38,708 nucleotides of DNA from an uncultured Clostridia bacterium. Its GTDB lineage: Bacteria > Bacillota > Clostridia > UBA1381. Made by a program: the position numbers and the translations under genes. The notes under the pieces were generated by a model that searched no databases, was not told the DNA's origin, and saw only the letters and a list, made by a program, of their open reading frames with translations. The DNA lies in NCBI GenBank assembly GCA_910578235.1, contig CAJTPP010000019.1:693-39400 (forward strand), in the 5' to 3' direction. Below are positions 15,201 to 23,751 of this stretch, one piece after another (within the stretch, counting starts at the first letter, position 1; each line of letters opens with the position of its first letter).

Positions 15201-17517
15201 TTTTTTTATCACCGTTCTGTAAATTATACTCCGCTATATGATTAAATATATTTTCAACAACCTCCTGCTCCTTTGCTCTTAACGCCTTATCCTCCTTGCA
15301 CATCAGGAACGCGTATGATGCTCCACGCTGACGTATCGGAGTTTTATCCGGCGCAAGAGTTTTTTGATAGTTATTTAAAGCATAATACGGAACTCTGCTG
15401 TCCGCGGACTGCTGACAGGTATCAAGAGCAAACCATAAAATTTCCAGCTTAATTCCCGCATCTTCCGCGTATTTAATCATTTTGTCAAGATAAGTGTAAT
15501 CATAAACATCATCACGCGACAGAACAAGCTGCGGAGTATTGCGAGTTGTATTCGCGCCGTTATTTATTCCGACTTGTACGTCAGCATCAGAGCATACAAC
15601 AAAGCTGACAGTATTATCAACGCTGTTATTTACAAAATCTGTTACATCAATATCATAGTATGCCGTCGCGTTTACACTATCCCATGAAGGCGGTGTGCCC
15701 AAATCAACACCGTTTATTTTATTATCTGAAATACAAGGCGCGGTTTCCCATGTCAGATTATTTCCGCTCCAATAGTCATTGTCTATTCCATAGAGATGTA
15801 AGCTTCCAATACCATTTATTTCATTTACATATAACCGTACTTTCGCTCCGGCATAATTCACATTTTCATTTGGCAGTTCAAATTTCAAATATGCCATACT
15901 ATTATCTTTCTGAATATACAGTGTTGAATTATCCGTATTCGTATTCTGAACATTCACATATGCGGCGTCTGACGCATTGCACGCTTTATCAGGCTGAATA
16001 TCCATCCACCGTATTTGTGTATTTGCAACAGTAAAACCATCGTTGGCTGCCTGCTTAAACATATCCTTGACCTGTTCGTCATTCCAATTCCAGCTATCAA
16101 TTACTTTATCAGCACGGATTTGTATTCCGTTAAAGAAAAACGGCTTTCCGTCCACATTCATTGTATATCTGTCATATTTGCCAAGTGATGTGTCAATATC
16201 GCTTACTATGCTCAATTCTTCAAATTCGGCATTAATTGTCACTTCCTTTTCAGGCATAACAAAGGTTTTGGTATACTTTATATTGATATCTCCGCAAGTC
16301 ATAGATTTAATACGATAACCGTTATCAGGCTTGACATTCAATGTTACAGTATCGCCGCCCATTGCCCTGCCGTTTTCTGCTCCGTCTGATATTGTAATAG
16401 TACCGTGATCAATATTGGGAATATTTATATTATAATAAACCTTTTCTTCAAATACTGCCGCAACAGTAACATTTTTTTCTATTGTAAAAATGTATTTATT
16501 ATCTGTCACTTGAACAATATTTCCGTCAACAATTAAGCGTGACAATTGATACCCATCGTCAGGTGTAACTGTCAATATTACCTCTGTTCCTTTAGGAATA
16601 CGGCAATTATCTAAAACATTGGTTGTAATAGTACCATTGTCAGTATTATCAATAGAAACTGAGTAAATATTATCCGCGGCTAATACGTTTGCCGTTGCCG
16701 CTTCACTTTTATTTTCGCCGCTTTTCCGCGCTGTTACAGATATTGTATCATTTGTATTAAGTATCAGATTATCAATCGCCCACTCTGTACCGATAACCTC
16801 CGCTTCTCGTTCTTCGCCGTCGTTTATACTTACCAAAACACTTGCTCCTTCTTCACAAGTTCCCGATATTTCTGTATCGGATGAGGTTATCGGCATGTTT
16901 ATAACAGGCTTATCTGTTTTCCCTATAATATCCGCTGATTCGTAGCTAAGATTTGTTATATATGATCCTCTGTTATATGTATGCAAGGAATATGTATGTC
17001 CCGCTGTCACTTCAAAAGACAGATTAAATTTAGAATTGTTTATTATATCGCTGCCGAGCTGATTTCCGTTTTCAGCATATCCTTTAACAAGAAGAGATGT
17101 GTCAGCCTCATCAAGTTCTATCATTCCGAAATCATTATACCATATTCTGCATTTTGCACTGCTCGCAGCGCCGTTAAAAGCTATTGTCAGTTTTACAGCT
17201 CCGCTGTAAGATGGTTTAATCAGTATATACCGTCCGCTGTCAGCCGCGCTTGTCGGCGGTTCATTACAGCTCGGATTAGAAAAAATAATCCCTTTGTCAG
17301 ACGTAATGCTGTCACCTGTTCCAAGAGACACTCTTAAATGCGCATATTCATCTGACACGTCATAAGTATTTGACGCTTCACCTCCGTCTGCAAAACTCCA
17401 TGTGTATTTCCCCATTTCCGCCGAGGCAGAAATCGGATTTTGATTATTAGCAAAAACAAGATTTACATTTATAATCAAAAACACTATTACCGTCAATACG
17501 CTTATTGCTCGTTTCAT
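12217..17517 (-). CDS. Giant secreted multidomain enzyme: GH42-like glycosidase plus SGNH acetylesterase
   Basis: 1766 residues. Order: signal peptide 1-23; a beta-sandwich carbohydrate-binding-like module ~35-198; an Ig-like module 203-280; two InlB-type 'DNGTIT...' repeats 284-435; a (beta/alpha)8 glycosidase ~446-1010; a second copy of the N-terminal-type sandwich 1128-1278; a linker module 'KVMLWNSLSSMEPL' ~1285-1356; a CBM-like module ~1430-1520; an SGNH hydrolase 1530-1742. In the barrel, NE781-782 (CQLTNEPA) is the likely acid/base and E917 (PMIMENGG) the likely nucleophile. CYCNIC (799-804) matches the cysteine cluster of GH42 beta-galactosidases. A DNRLRE/CBM96-like module (~518-668) interrupts the barrel. 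The esterase shows GDS (1536-1538), GVND (1610-1613) and DNTH (1714-1717), as in rhamnogalacturonan acetylesterases. Start 17517 has AAGGAG and opens the signal peptide; a 62-codon extension upstream is not credible. Likely substrate: galactan side chains of acetylated pectin (inference). Confidence 0.85.
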   Translation of the reverse strand: MKRAISVLTVIVFLIINVNLVFANNQNPISASAEMGKYTWSFADGGEASNTYDVSDEYAHLRVSLGTGDSITSDKGIIFSNPSCNEPPTSAADSGRYILIKPSYSGAVKLTIAFNGAASSAKCRIWYNDFGMIELDEADTSLLVKGYAENGNQLGSDIINNSKFNLSFEVTAGHTYSLHTYNRGSYITNLSYESADIIGKTDKPVINMPITSSDTEISGTCEEGASVLVSINDGEEREAEVIGTEWAIDNLILNTNDTISVTARKSGENKSEAATANVLAADNIYSVSIDNTDNGTITTNVLDNCRIPKGTEVILTVTPDDGYQLSRLIVDGNIVQVTDNKYIFTIEKNVTVAAVFEEKVYYNINIPNIDHGTITISDGAENGRAMGGDTVTLNVKPDNGYRIKSMTCGDINIKYTKTFVMPEKEVTINAEFEELSIVSDIDTSLGKYDRYTMNVDGKPFFFNGIQIRADKVIDSWNWNDEQVKDMFKQAANDGFTVANTQIRWMDIQPDKACNASDAAYVNVQNTNTDNSTLYIQKDNSMAYLKFELPNENVNYAGAKVRLYVNEINGIGSLHLYGIDNDYWSGNNLTWETAPCISDNKINGVDLGTPPSWDSVNATAYYDIDVTDFVNNSVDNTVSFVVCSDADVQVGINNGANTTRNTPQLVLSRDDVYDYTYLDKMIKYAEDAGIKLEILWFALDTCQQSADSRVPYYALNNYQKTLAPDKTPIRQRGASYAFLMCKEDKALRAKEQEVVENIFNHIAEYNLQNGDKKTVVGCQLTNEPAVARMHGGDHKYNERCYCNICEAKYNSFIENGKTAQDYRDDVMWNYQNSIAEAVKISDYSVWTRTNNYGGTDANLVEYNEKMRNAENGTSIDFIGYDPYTEDTSYLYNFGHGISKMTKVSVDYSQGKNLPMIMENGGGAKGSSKYQNSSALTLATLAGGSFYNVYELCGPDELGMYLEKTYPLAERGVYIDDIRKTNAMLNKIAYPLASKKADGAGGTGLVFFNALSDGTESTRKMLRAVPVIYNTENNGVGIAVEKSEKEIVLESTTASEFILEGAKNYNALSAETGYYNGTEWVRTGDKNYSENGNDIIIATSEYDCIRLVFENNILSADHYSPDYIYNSDNNTYTYPFNQFADSRPLEKSAKISNLTIYGAKGDYINPNSSVYKTANGNETSEGGIWWNGKSLSGNRYIEYTPAKNGTLTMRLRNTYNAGNKSKSWLRYGTSGVEADYIDASVELFSQEYQTMSVMLERGNTYYFWPVGSGINISSFTFTADPIKDEDILTYNAGNNTVTSLLDGILIIAQYDGDVLAEVKSQPITAEESVKLNVSEKCKVMLWNSLSSMEPLTNSILEIDKMPDYFITAVADSDETIIDTRSLVKNENITGYSVTTAKEGKITGNEFVSADDIITVITDVGSDIEIAPVYEYRDLGNCLDGITFDSVFPDGNYNITVTNGSTAHTDVYVNGYMIANNIDQNGDGRSVSGGSTYNASDVKVSGGKITLKTADTSDGTLSYVKIVKSPSIADRKAKIYIIGDSLVANYYGGNTDNYLGTTQTGWGQTLANYINTEKYEVVNLANSGYYASNLYTTAFPAVIHNAREGDIFIFEAGVNDYYQPNPTVGGSANRDNMKIYASRIAKEAKEAGLNTILVNPNVTASPNQFGETMLFGQIMIDTADEQNVQSIDLTKRTYDLFMKLYNGDLTKVKQNFGVIKDNTHTSYLGAMKYASIIAGELYRLGYTDLINTEFEYSKTDKDGNSIVCKAEIE

Positions 17518-17528
17518 AACATCACAGC

Positions 17529-17583
17529 TCCTTATATGAGTATTTTGTAATTTCATTATAAAATACTCATATAAGGATAACAA
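17529..17583 (-). promoter_or_regulatory. Promoter of the giant GH42-like gene embedded in an 18-bp perfect inverted repeat
   Basis: The arms 17529-17546 and 17560-17577 are perfect complements (TCCTTATATGAGTATTTT), with a 13-nt loop. On the minus strand TTGTTA (17583-17578), 17 nt, TATAAT (17560-17555) forms a promoter whose -10 box lies over the loop. The downstream arm contains the AAGGAG ribosome site. A protein such as the neighbouring AraC regulator could bind the two arms; a transcript starting farther upstream would fold and hide the ribosome site. Confidence 0.65.
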
Positions 17584-17671
17584 GACATTTTTATGATATA
17601 TCGGCTTTAAAAATGATGCATGCGCAATGTTACAGCGACAAATAAGTATTTTTATTTTATAACGATTTGCA

Positions 17672-17715
17672 AAAAAATACAGCGATGCATTATTACAATG
17701 CATCGCTGTATTTAA
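17672..17715 (-). terminator. Terminator of the uppP gene
   Basis: AATACAGCGATGCAT and ATGCATCGCTGTATT pair around a short loop. On the minus strand the stem is followed by seven T residues. Confidence 0.85.
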
Positions 17716-17734
17716 TTATCAAATTTAAGATTTT

Positions 17735-18553
17735 TTAAAATATTGCTGTCAAAGAAAAATATGCAATTACACATATACCAAGTATAATTCTGTAATAACC
17801 GAACGCTTTAAAATCATGCTTTCTAACATAATTCATAAGAAATTTAATTGCAGCCATTGAAACCGCATACGCCACCGCCATACCGGTTAAAAGTACAGCT
17901 ACTTCTCCGCCCGACATTGTAAGACCGTTTTTTACTATTTTTAACAGGCTCACGCCAAACATAACCGGTATTGCAAGAAAAAATGAAAATTCAGCCGCCA
18001 CCGATCTCGAACAGCCTATAAGCATAGCGCCAAGTATCGTTGCTCCGGAGCGTGATGTGCCGGGTATAATAGACAATACCTGAAACAATCCTATCATAAC
18101 GGCTGTTTTATAAGACATAGAATTTATATCCGTCACAGTTGTTTTCTTATGGTGCTTTTCAGCTATAAGAAATGCCACACCATACACAATCAGCGTCGCC
18201 GAAACAACTTGCCAATTTTCAAAATGTTCCATATAATCATTAAGAATAAGCCCGGCAACAGCGGCAGGTATACATGCCACTATGACTTTAAACCACATTT
18301 TCCATGTATCTGTTCTTTCCTCCTCCGTCTTTGACAACGCAAAAGGATTTAACTTACGAAAATACAATGTTACAACTGCCAGTATAGCGCCAAGCTGTAT
18401 AACATATAAATATAAATCCGAAGCTGTAAAACATCCTTCATTACGAATAAATTCATTTACAAGGATCATATGGCCCGTGGAACTTATGGGCAGCCATTCT
18501 GTTATGCCCTCAACCACTCCCAGAAAAATAGATTTAAGAATTTCAAGAAACAA
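17735..18553 (-). CDS. uppP: Undecaprenyl-diphosphatase (BacA/UppP)
   Basis: A 272-residue integral membrane enzyme that recycles undecaprenyl pyrophosphate to the lipid carrier for peptidoglycan and wall polymers; overexpression of the family gives bacitracin resistance. Signatures are EGITEWLPISSTGH (15-28) and PGTSRSGATILGAML, with about seven to eight hydrophobic helices. The start codon is TTG at 18553, with AAGGAG 8 nt upstream. The gene lies 11 nt behind the cytidylate-kinase-like gene, so they are co-transcribed. Confidence 0.94.
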   Translation of the reverse strand: MFLEILKSIFLGVVEGITEWLPISSTGHMILVNEFIRNEGCFTASDLYLYVIQLGAILAVVTLYFRKLNPFALSKTEEERTDTWKMWFKVIVACIPAAVAGLILNDYMEHFENWQVVSATLIVYGVAFLIAEKHHKKTTVTDINSMSYKTAVMIGLFQVLSIIPGTSRSGATILGAMLIGCSRSVAAEFSFFLAIPVMFGVSLLKIVKNGLTMSGGEVAVLLTGMAVAYAVSMAAIKFLMNYVRKHDFKAFGYYRIILGICVIAYFSLTAIF

Positions 18554-18564
18554 AAAACCACTCC

Positions 18565-19188
18565 TTATTTCATTTTTGATTTCACACAGCCGATAATCAA
18601 ATTAGCCGCTCCGTCAATACCAATTTTCTCTGTATTAACACACAAATCATAATTAGACATTACTCCCCAATCTCTGCTTGTGTAGTAATCATAATAAGTA
18701 CGACGCTGTTTATCTGTTTTAATTACCTTATCACGAGCTTTTGACTGAGTAAGCCCCTGAGCTTCCATTACCCGTTTTGCCCTATAATCAACACCACCGT
18801 AAATGAAAACATTTAAATAATCAACATTTTCAGACTCAAGAACATAATCGGCGCATCTTCCCACAATCACGCAGGAACCTTCCTTTGCAACGTCTTTAAT
18901 AACCTCTGACTGAGCTATAAAAAGCTTATCATTAATCGGCATCTCATAGTAAATAGGCGCGTTTATACCACGAAGCGAGTAATTGCCGCTTGCAAGAGAA
19001 TATAAAAAACTGTTCGTAGCATGCTCATCAACCTCTTTAAGCGCCTCCTTACTTATATTACTTTTCTGTGCCGCCATTTCAACAAGCTCCTTATCATAAA
19101 AAGGAATGTTAAAATATTTCGCAATCCTTTCTCCCACATCACGGCCTCCGCTGCCAAATTGTCTGCCTATTGTTATTATTAGTGACAT
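18565..19188 (-). CDS. Cytidylate kinase-like family protein
   Basis: A 207-residue P-loop protein. The N-terminus IITIGRQFGSGGRDVGERIAKY is the phosphate-binding loop of the cytidylate-kinase-like (AAA_26) family, and GSCVIVGRCADYVL and RAKRVMEAQGLTQSKARDKVIKTDKQRRTYYDYYTSRDW are its lid-like region. These are distinct from true Cmk, are abundant in Clostridia, and their substrate is not established. The ATG follows GAAAGGAGAA. Confidence 0.85.
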   Translation of the reverse strand: MSLIITIGRQFGSGGRDVGERIAKYFNIPFYDKELVEMAAQKSNISKEALKEVDEHATNSFLYSLASGNYSLRGINAPIYYEMPINDKLFIAQSEVIKDVAKEGSCVIVGRCADYVLESENVDYLNVFIYGGVDYRAKRVMEAQGLTQSKARDKVIKTDKQRRTYYDYYTSRDWGVMSNYDLCVNTEKIGIDGAANLIIGCVKSKMK

Positions 19189-19216
19189 AATACATTCTCC
19201 TTTCTCTATGTCAAGA

Positions 19217-19762
19217 TTATTCGTTTATATTCTTATAATGCTCCCAATTACTGTTCACCTTTACAACATAATTTTTTGTTTCAGGAAAAGGGATATCCTT
19301 TAATGTCACTCCGTCATCACTGTAACGCGTATCAGAAAGCCAGCTTTGGACATTTCCCATTCCACCGTTATATGCCGCAAGCGCTGTATCTGTATTTCCG
19401 TACACATCAAGCAAATGTCTCAAATAATGACATCCGAGCATTATATTTGTCTCAGGATCCATATAATCATAACTACCCTGATAATTCATATGCTCCACAT
19501 TCCATTCGGCAGTTTCTTCGGTCAGCTGCATAAGCCCGCCGGCAAAACCGGAGTGCGCCTCGGGAACAAAATTGCTTTCAACCTTAATGACAGCCATAAC
19601 CAAATATGGATCAAGATTATTTTCAGCAGCATATTTTACTATGTAATCGGAATAAGCGACAGGATATTTCACTCTCTGACTTGTTTCATATCCACCCACT
19701 ATACCGAGAATAGCCACGACTATTGCGACAAGCGCAAGAAATATTTTAAAAATTTTACTCAA
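19217..19762 (-). CDS. Membrane-anchored lytic transglycosylase (SLT family)
   Basis: A 181-residue protein with an N-terminal membrane anchor (residues 5-23) and a lysozyme-like SLT domain. The catalytic glutamate is E62 in VIKVESNF; GLMQLTEETAEW, DPETNIMLGCHYL and ALAAYNGGMGNVQSWL are the other family blocks. It cleaves glycan strands of peptidoglycan to 1,6-anhydro products. The start is TTG (19762) with AAAGAGG 7 nt before. Only 2 nt separate it from coaE, an arrangement often seen in Clostridia. Confidence 0.9.
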   Translation of the reverse strand: MSKIFKIFLALVAIVVAILGIVGGYETSQRVKYPVAYSDYIVKYAAENNLDPYLVMAVIKVESNFVPEAHSGFAGGLMQLTEETAEWNVEHMNYQGSYDYMDPETNIMLGCHYLRHLLDVYGNTDTALAAYNGGMGNVQSWLSDTRYSDDGVTLKDIPFPETKNYVVKVNSNWEHYKNINE

Positions 19763-19764
19763 TG

Positions 19765-20352
19765 CTATACCTCTTTTAATTTATTATACAGACTTAAAAC
19801 CGCCTGTTCCAGTTCTTCCACCGTTCCATTATTTATAAGTACAAACTTAGAATGTTTTTTATAAAACTCCTCACCAGGCTGAGCGTTAATACGCTCCCGA
19901 GCCTGTATTTCCGTCAAACCGTCACGTTTCATAATACGGTTAATTCTCACCTCTGTATCAGCAATAACCGAAACTATAAAATCACATATAGGCTCAATAT
20001 TACTGCCGATTATTACAGCTCCGTCAACTGCGGCAATACCCGATTTAACTTTTCCAATATCATAAAGCACGCGTTGTTTTATATATTTATGAGTAATACG
20101 GTTAAGTGTTTGCGTATATTTACTGTTTGAAAACGCAATTGATGCCAAAGTTTGCCTTTTAAGGGTACCGTCATTATTTATAATATCTTTGCCAAAAAAA
20201 CCAGTAAGCTCAGTCAGACAAGGACTGTTTTTTTCAGTAATCTTACGCGCGATCATATCCGTATCAATAACATCAATCCCCAGTTTTATAAGCATAGAGG
20301 CTACAGAAGTCTTACCGCTGCCACTGCCTCCTGTCAGTCCAAAAATAAGCAT
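19765..20352 (-). CDS. coaE: Dephospho-CoA kinase
   Basis: A 195-residue kinase for the last step of coenzyme A synthesis (phosphorylation of the 3'-hydroxyl of dephospho-CoA). Visible: P-loop GLTGGSGSGKTS (5-16), DVIDTDMIARKI with the substrate-binding aspartate, and the lid region RINRIMKRDGLTEIQARERINAQ. The length is normal. The gene is followed almost directly by the transglycosylase gene and preceded by ung. Confidence 0.93.
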   Translation of the reverse strand: MLIFGLTGGSGSGKTSVASMLIKLGIDVIDTDMIARKITEKNSPCLTELTGFFGKDIINNDGTLKRQTLASIAFSNSKYTQTLNRITHKYIKQRVLYDIGKVKSGIAAVDGAVIIGSNIEPICDFIVSVIADTEVRINRIMKRDGLTEIQARERINAQPGEEFYKKHSKFVLINNGTVEELEQAVLSLYNKLKEV

Positions 20353-20384
20353 ACATTATCCTCTGTTCACAGAATAAAATTTCA

Positions 20385-21059
20385 TCAAATATTCTCAATC
20401 TGCCAGTCTATAGCCTTTTTATCCATAGCTTCAAGCATCCTGTTTGCAGCTTTAAAATGACCGCAGCCAAAAAATCCACGGCTTGCAGAAAGAGGACTCG
20501 GATGCGCTGCGGTAAGAATTTTATGATGAGGATTTGTAATGACATTAATTTTTTCCTTTGCGTTATTTCCCCAAAGCATAAAGATTATCGGATCCTCTCT
20601 GCTATTCAGTGCCTTTACAACACTATCCGTAAATATCTCCCATCCTTTATTTCTATGAGAATTAGCCATTCCGTCACGCACTGTTAAGGACGCGTTAAGC
20701 AACAGCACTCCCTGACGTGCCCATTTCTCAAGATAACCGTTATTCGGGATATACAAACCAAGCTCATTTTGTAACTCTTTATACATATTAAGCAAAGACG
20801 GAGGTATTTTGACACCTTTCTGGACAGAAAAGGCCAGTCCGTGCGCCTGCCCCTCCTCATGATAAGGATCCTGACCGAGAATAACTACTTTTGTATTAGC
20901 ATATGACGTCCATTTTAAAGCATTAAAAATATCATACATATCAGGATGAATTTTATGAGATTTGTATTCAGCTTTTAAAAAAGCCCGCAATTTAAGATAA
21001 TACTCTTTAGTAAATTCATCTTTAAGAATTTCATCCCAGTCATTACCGATATTTACCAC
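20385..21059 (-). CDS. ung: Uracil-DNA glycosylase
   Basis: A 224-residue family 1 UDG that removes uracil from DNA. The water-activating motif GQDPYHEEGQAHGLAFSV (D64) and the DNA-intercalation motif AAHPSPLSASRGFFGC are intact, as is LLLNASLTVRDGMANSH. The start codon is GTG at 21059. It is likely the first gene of the minus-strand run ung-coaE-slt. Confidence 0.95.
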   Translation of the reverse strand: MVNIGNDWDEILKDEFTKEYYLKLRAFLKAEYKSHKIHPDMYDIFNALKWTSYANTKVVILGQDPYHEEGQAHGLAFSVQKGVKIPPSLLNMYKELQNELGLYIPNNGYLEKWARQGVLLLNASLTVRDGMANSHRNKGWEIFTDSVVKALNSREDPIIFMLWGNNAKEKINVITNPHHKILTAAHPSPLSASRGFFGCGHFKAANRMLEAMDKKAIDWQIENI

Positions 21060-21138
21060 ATTCTCCGCCTCCGTTTATCTATTATATATATTATAACAAA
21101 TATTATAGAAAAATGCAATGCATTTATGGTAAAATGCG

Positions 21139-21180
21139 AACAAAAAAGAACAGTCCCGAAGGACTGTTCTTATAATGCTA
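21139..21180 (-). terminator. Terminator of the SLH surface-protein gene
   Basis: GAACAGTCC and GGACTGTTC pair around CGAA, with an A-run on the left that reads as a T-run on the minus strand, just after the stop of the gene at 21202. Confidence 0.8.
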
Positions 21181-21201
21181 ATATTGATATGCGATTATCA
21201 A

Positions 21202-23637
21202 TTATTTTACAAATGTATCATAAAGGATCTTAGCAGCCTGCGCTCTTGTAGCATTAGCTACCGGAGCAAATTCTGTATCAGATACACCATTGATGATACT
21301 TGCGTCAGCAAGAGTCTGTACAGCTGTCTTAGCATAGTCAGCAATCTGACCCGCATCAGCAAATGACAATGTTCTCTTAGCTGACAGATCCTCATTCATA
21401 ACCTGAGCAGCCTTATATGTCATAAGAGCCATATCCTGTCTTGTGATCTGATCATAAGGACCAAAGTTACCGTCACCATAGCCTGAAACAATACCCAAAG
21501 AGCTTGCAACAGCTACATCATGATAGAACCATGCTTCTGTCGGTACATCAGCAAATTCTACATTAGCAGAATCATTTGACTTACCTATAGCGCCTACAAG
21601 AATACGACAATATTCAGCTCTTGTAATATTATCATTAGGAGCGAATATACCTTCGCTTCTACCGCTGATAATACCCTTATTAGCAAGCATTATAATAGCT
21701 TCCTGCGCCCACTGAACATCATTGATATCGTTGAATGATACAAGACCGCCGATGTTAGAACCATTATTACCTGTAGATGGGCCTGCTATCGGACCGCCTG
21801 TGCCTGTTGAATCCTTATCGCTGCTGCTTCCACTGCCTGAAGAACCATTTGTAGATGTATTCTTCACATTAATAGTAACAGTACCTGTTGCTATCTGATC
21901 ATTGCCATCCTTATCTTTATATGCATAAGTTGCTGTAACAGTAGCCTTACCTACCTTCTTAGCATATACTCTGATTGACGCCTTACCATCTGCAACATTT
22001 ACCGTTGCTGTTGATGATCCGTCAAAGTCAAGATAATCAGCACCGCTTGTGACTTCAAATTTAACCTCAGTACCAGGTGTTGCACCAGTTGCGTCTGTAA
22101 CTTCAGCAGTTACTCTTGCTGTACCGTCAGCAGAAATCTGTGTTTTGTCAGCAGTTACTTTTACATTTGCTTTTGCCGGAACCGGAGTAGCCGGAGCAGG
22201 TCCCTGTGTAACTGTCTTATCATCAGGGTTCTGAATTTCTCCGCCATCTTTCTTAACAAGCTGAGCCGCAAGTGTAACATTCTTATCATACATTACATAA
22301 ACAAGCTTATTTACTACATCATTAATTGATGTTACGCCTAAAGATGTAACATTCTCTGCATCAAAGTGACCGTTAACAAGGTTTGAATACTGAGCCTTTG
22401 ACAACTCCTTATCACCATACTTAACTACATACTTGTCACCGTAAACAGCTTCATCATTACCATTCTTAACTGTAGGAATAATGAAATACTGTGACTTACC
22501 TTCATCCAGTGTATCATTTACATCTCCAGTTGTAATAGCCTTGTTCAAAGCAATTGTAGCTGTCGGATCTTTTACAACCGGTGTGTCACCGCCACCAAAA
22601 GCAGGGAATATTACATTTGTTGCTTCAATAGCATTTTCGTCTGAACCACCAACTGTATATTTTACTTTCTTTGTTGCATTATTGTCTGCAAGATAAGAAC
22701 TATCTGCTATTGCAAATTGAGTATCATACTTCATAGGTTCACTTAGTTTTATTGTGAATTCAACAATTCTATCTTCAGAATTTGTGTTTGGAGTTGTACC
22801 TAATGTAAATGAATATGTATATGTCTTTGCTTCTTCATTAAAATTAGGTGTTCCCGCACCGTCATTTGTTACTTCTGTTACACTTGATGGTAGCGGAAGA
22901 ATAATTCGACCTGCACTAAGACCATCAGCCAAACCTGTATAACCTACTACTACTTTTATTTCTTTACCATCTTCACTCACTACAGGTGTTGATAGTGTAA
23001 AACCTTTATCCGGCTTAACTATAGGGCCAATAACAGGCTTATCTGGATCATCTGTTGGTCCAGGTTCTTCTGTTGCCACTGGAGCAGGTGTTGCATCAGT
23101 TGTTGGCTTTGGTGTTGGAGCATTTGGATCAACATACTTTGGAACTAATGCCGATATTGATTCAATAGCATTTTCGTCTGAACCACCAACTGTATATTTT
23201 ACTTTCTTTGTTGCGTTATTGTCTGCAAGATAAGAATTATCCGCTATTGTTAAATTAGTATCTTCTGCTACAGGTTCACTTAGTTTTATTGTGAATTCAA
23301 CAATTCTATCTTCAGAATTTGCATTTGGAGTTGTACCTAATGTAAATGAATATGTATATGTCTTTGCTTCTTCATTAAAATTAGGTGTTCCCGCACCGTC
23401 ATTTGTTACTTCTGTTACACTTGATGGCAATGTAAGAATAACTCGACCTGCACTAAGACCATCAGCCAAACCTGTATAACCCACTACTACTTTCAACTCT
23501 TTGCCATCTTCACTCACTACAGGTGTTGATAGCGTAAAACCTTTCCCTTCTGCGCTTGCAAATGTCAAACTTGACAACATTGTAATAATCATTGCAATTG
23601 CACAAACAAGAGAAATTAACTTCTTGTTTTTGTTCAT
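21202..23637 (-). CDS. S-layer-homology surface protein with two cohesin-like repeats
   Basis: 811 residues. Signal peptide ~1-29; repeat 1 at 33-159; a Pro/Thr linker 160-211; repeat 2 at 212-338, identical to repeat 1 at 116 of 127 positions by my count; a middle region; an invasin-type Ig domain ~490-600 (VTADKTQISADGTARVTAEVTDATG); a Ser/Gly linker; and three SLH domains over the last ~190 residues (ITRAEYCRILVGAIG, ITRQDMALMTYKAAQ, ATRAQAAKILYDTF). SLH domains bind pyruvylated wall polymers, so the protein is held on the cell surface. The repeats have the strand pattern expected of cohesins (LKVVVGYTGLADGLSAGRVILTLPSSVTEV), but I cannot prove that. The neighbouring gene encodes dockerin-like EF hands. 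The start has AAAGGGG. The T-rich codon use (GCA, ACA, GTA) differs from the GC-richer flanks and suggests high expression or recent change. Confidence 0.82.
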   Translation of the reverse strand: MNKNKKLISLVCAIAMIITMLSSLTFASAEGKGFTLSTPVVSEDGKELKVVVGYTGLADGLSAGRVILTLPSSVTEVTNDGAGTPNFNEEAKTYTYSFTLGTTPNANSEDRIVEFTIKLSEPVAEDTNLTIADNSYLADNNATKKVKYTVGGSDENAIESISALVPKYVDPNAPTPKPTTDATPAPVATEEPGPTDDPDKPVIGPIVKPDKGFTLSTPVVSEDGKEIKVVVGYTGLADGLSAGRIILPLPSSVTEVTNDGAGTPNFNEEAKTYTYSFTLGTTPNTNSEDRIVEFTIKLSEPMKYDTQFAIADSSYLADNNATKKVKYTVGGSDENAIEATNVIFPAFGGGDTPVVKDPTATIALNKAITTGDVNDTLDEGKSQYFIIPTVKNGNDEAVYGDKYVVKYGDKELSKAQYSNLVNGHFDAENVTSLGVTSINDVVNKLVYVMYDKNVTLAAQLVKKDGGEIQNPDDKTVTQGPAPATPVPAKANVKVTADKTQISADGTARVTAEVTDATGATPGTEVKFEVTSGADYLDFDGSSTATVNVADGKASIRVYAKKVGKATVTATYAYKDKDGNDQIATGTVTINVKNTSTNGSSGSGSSSDKDSTGTGGPIAGPSTGNNGSNIGGLVSFNDINDVQWAQEAIIMLANKGIISGRSEGIFAPNDNITRAEYCRILVGAIGKSNDSANVEFADVPTEAWFYHDVAVASSLGIVSGYGDGNFGPYDQITRQDMALMTYKAAQVMNEDLSAKRTLSFADAGQIADYAKTAVQTLADASIINGVSDTEFAPVANATRAQAAKILYDTFVK

Positions 23638-23685
23638 TTTGTTTTAACCCCTTTCAGATTATCCTATATCTAATAATAAGCATTT

Positions 23686-23716
23686 CAGTTACAACACAAA
23701 TTGTAACTGAATTATA
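23686..23716 (-). promoter_or_regulatory. Promoter -10 and 5' hairpin of the SLH protein mRNA
   Basis: TATAAT (23716-23711, minus strand) is followed at once by a 9-bp inverted repeat CAGTTACAA / TTGTAACTG (23709-23701 with 23694-23686). No clear -35 box. A hairpin at the very 5' end could stabilise the mRNA of an abundant surface protein. Confidence 0.5.
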
Positions 23717-23751
23717 CTTAATTATTACATTAGTTATTACAAAACAATTGA

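Noticed and set aside
14369..17337. Several 90-125 codon plus-strand frames inside the giant enzyme gene
   Set aside because: The minus-strand frame is continuous over 5.3 kb with clear domains; the others are shadows.
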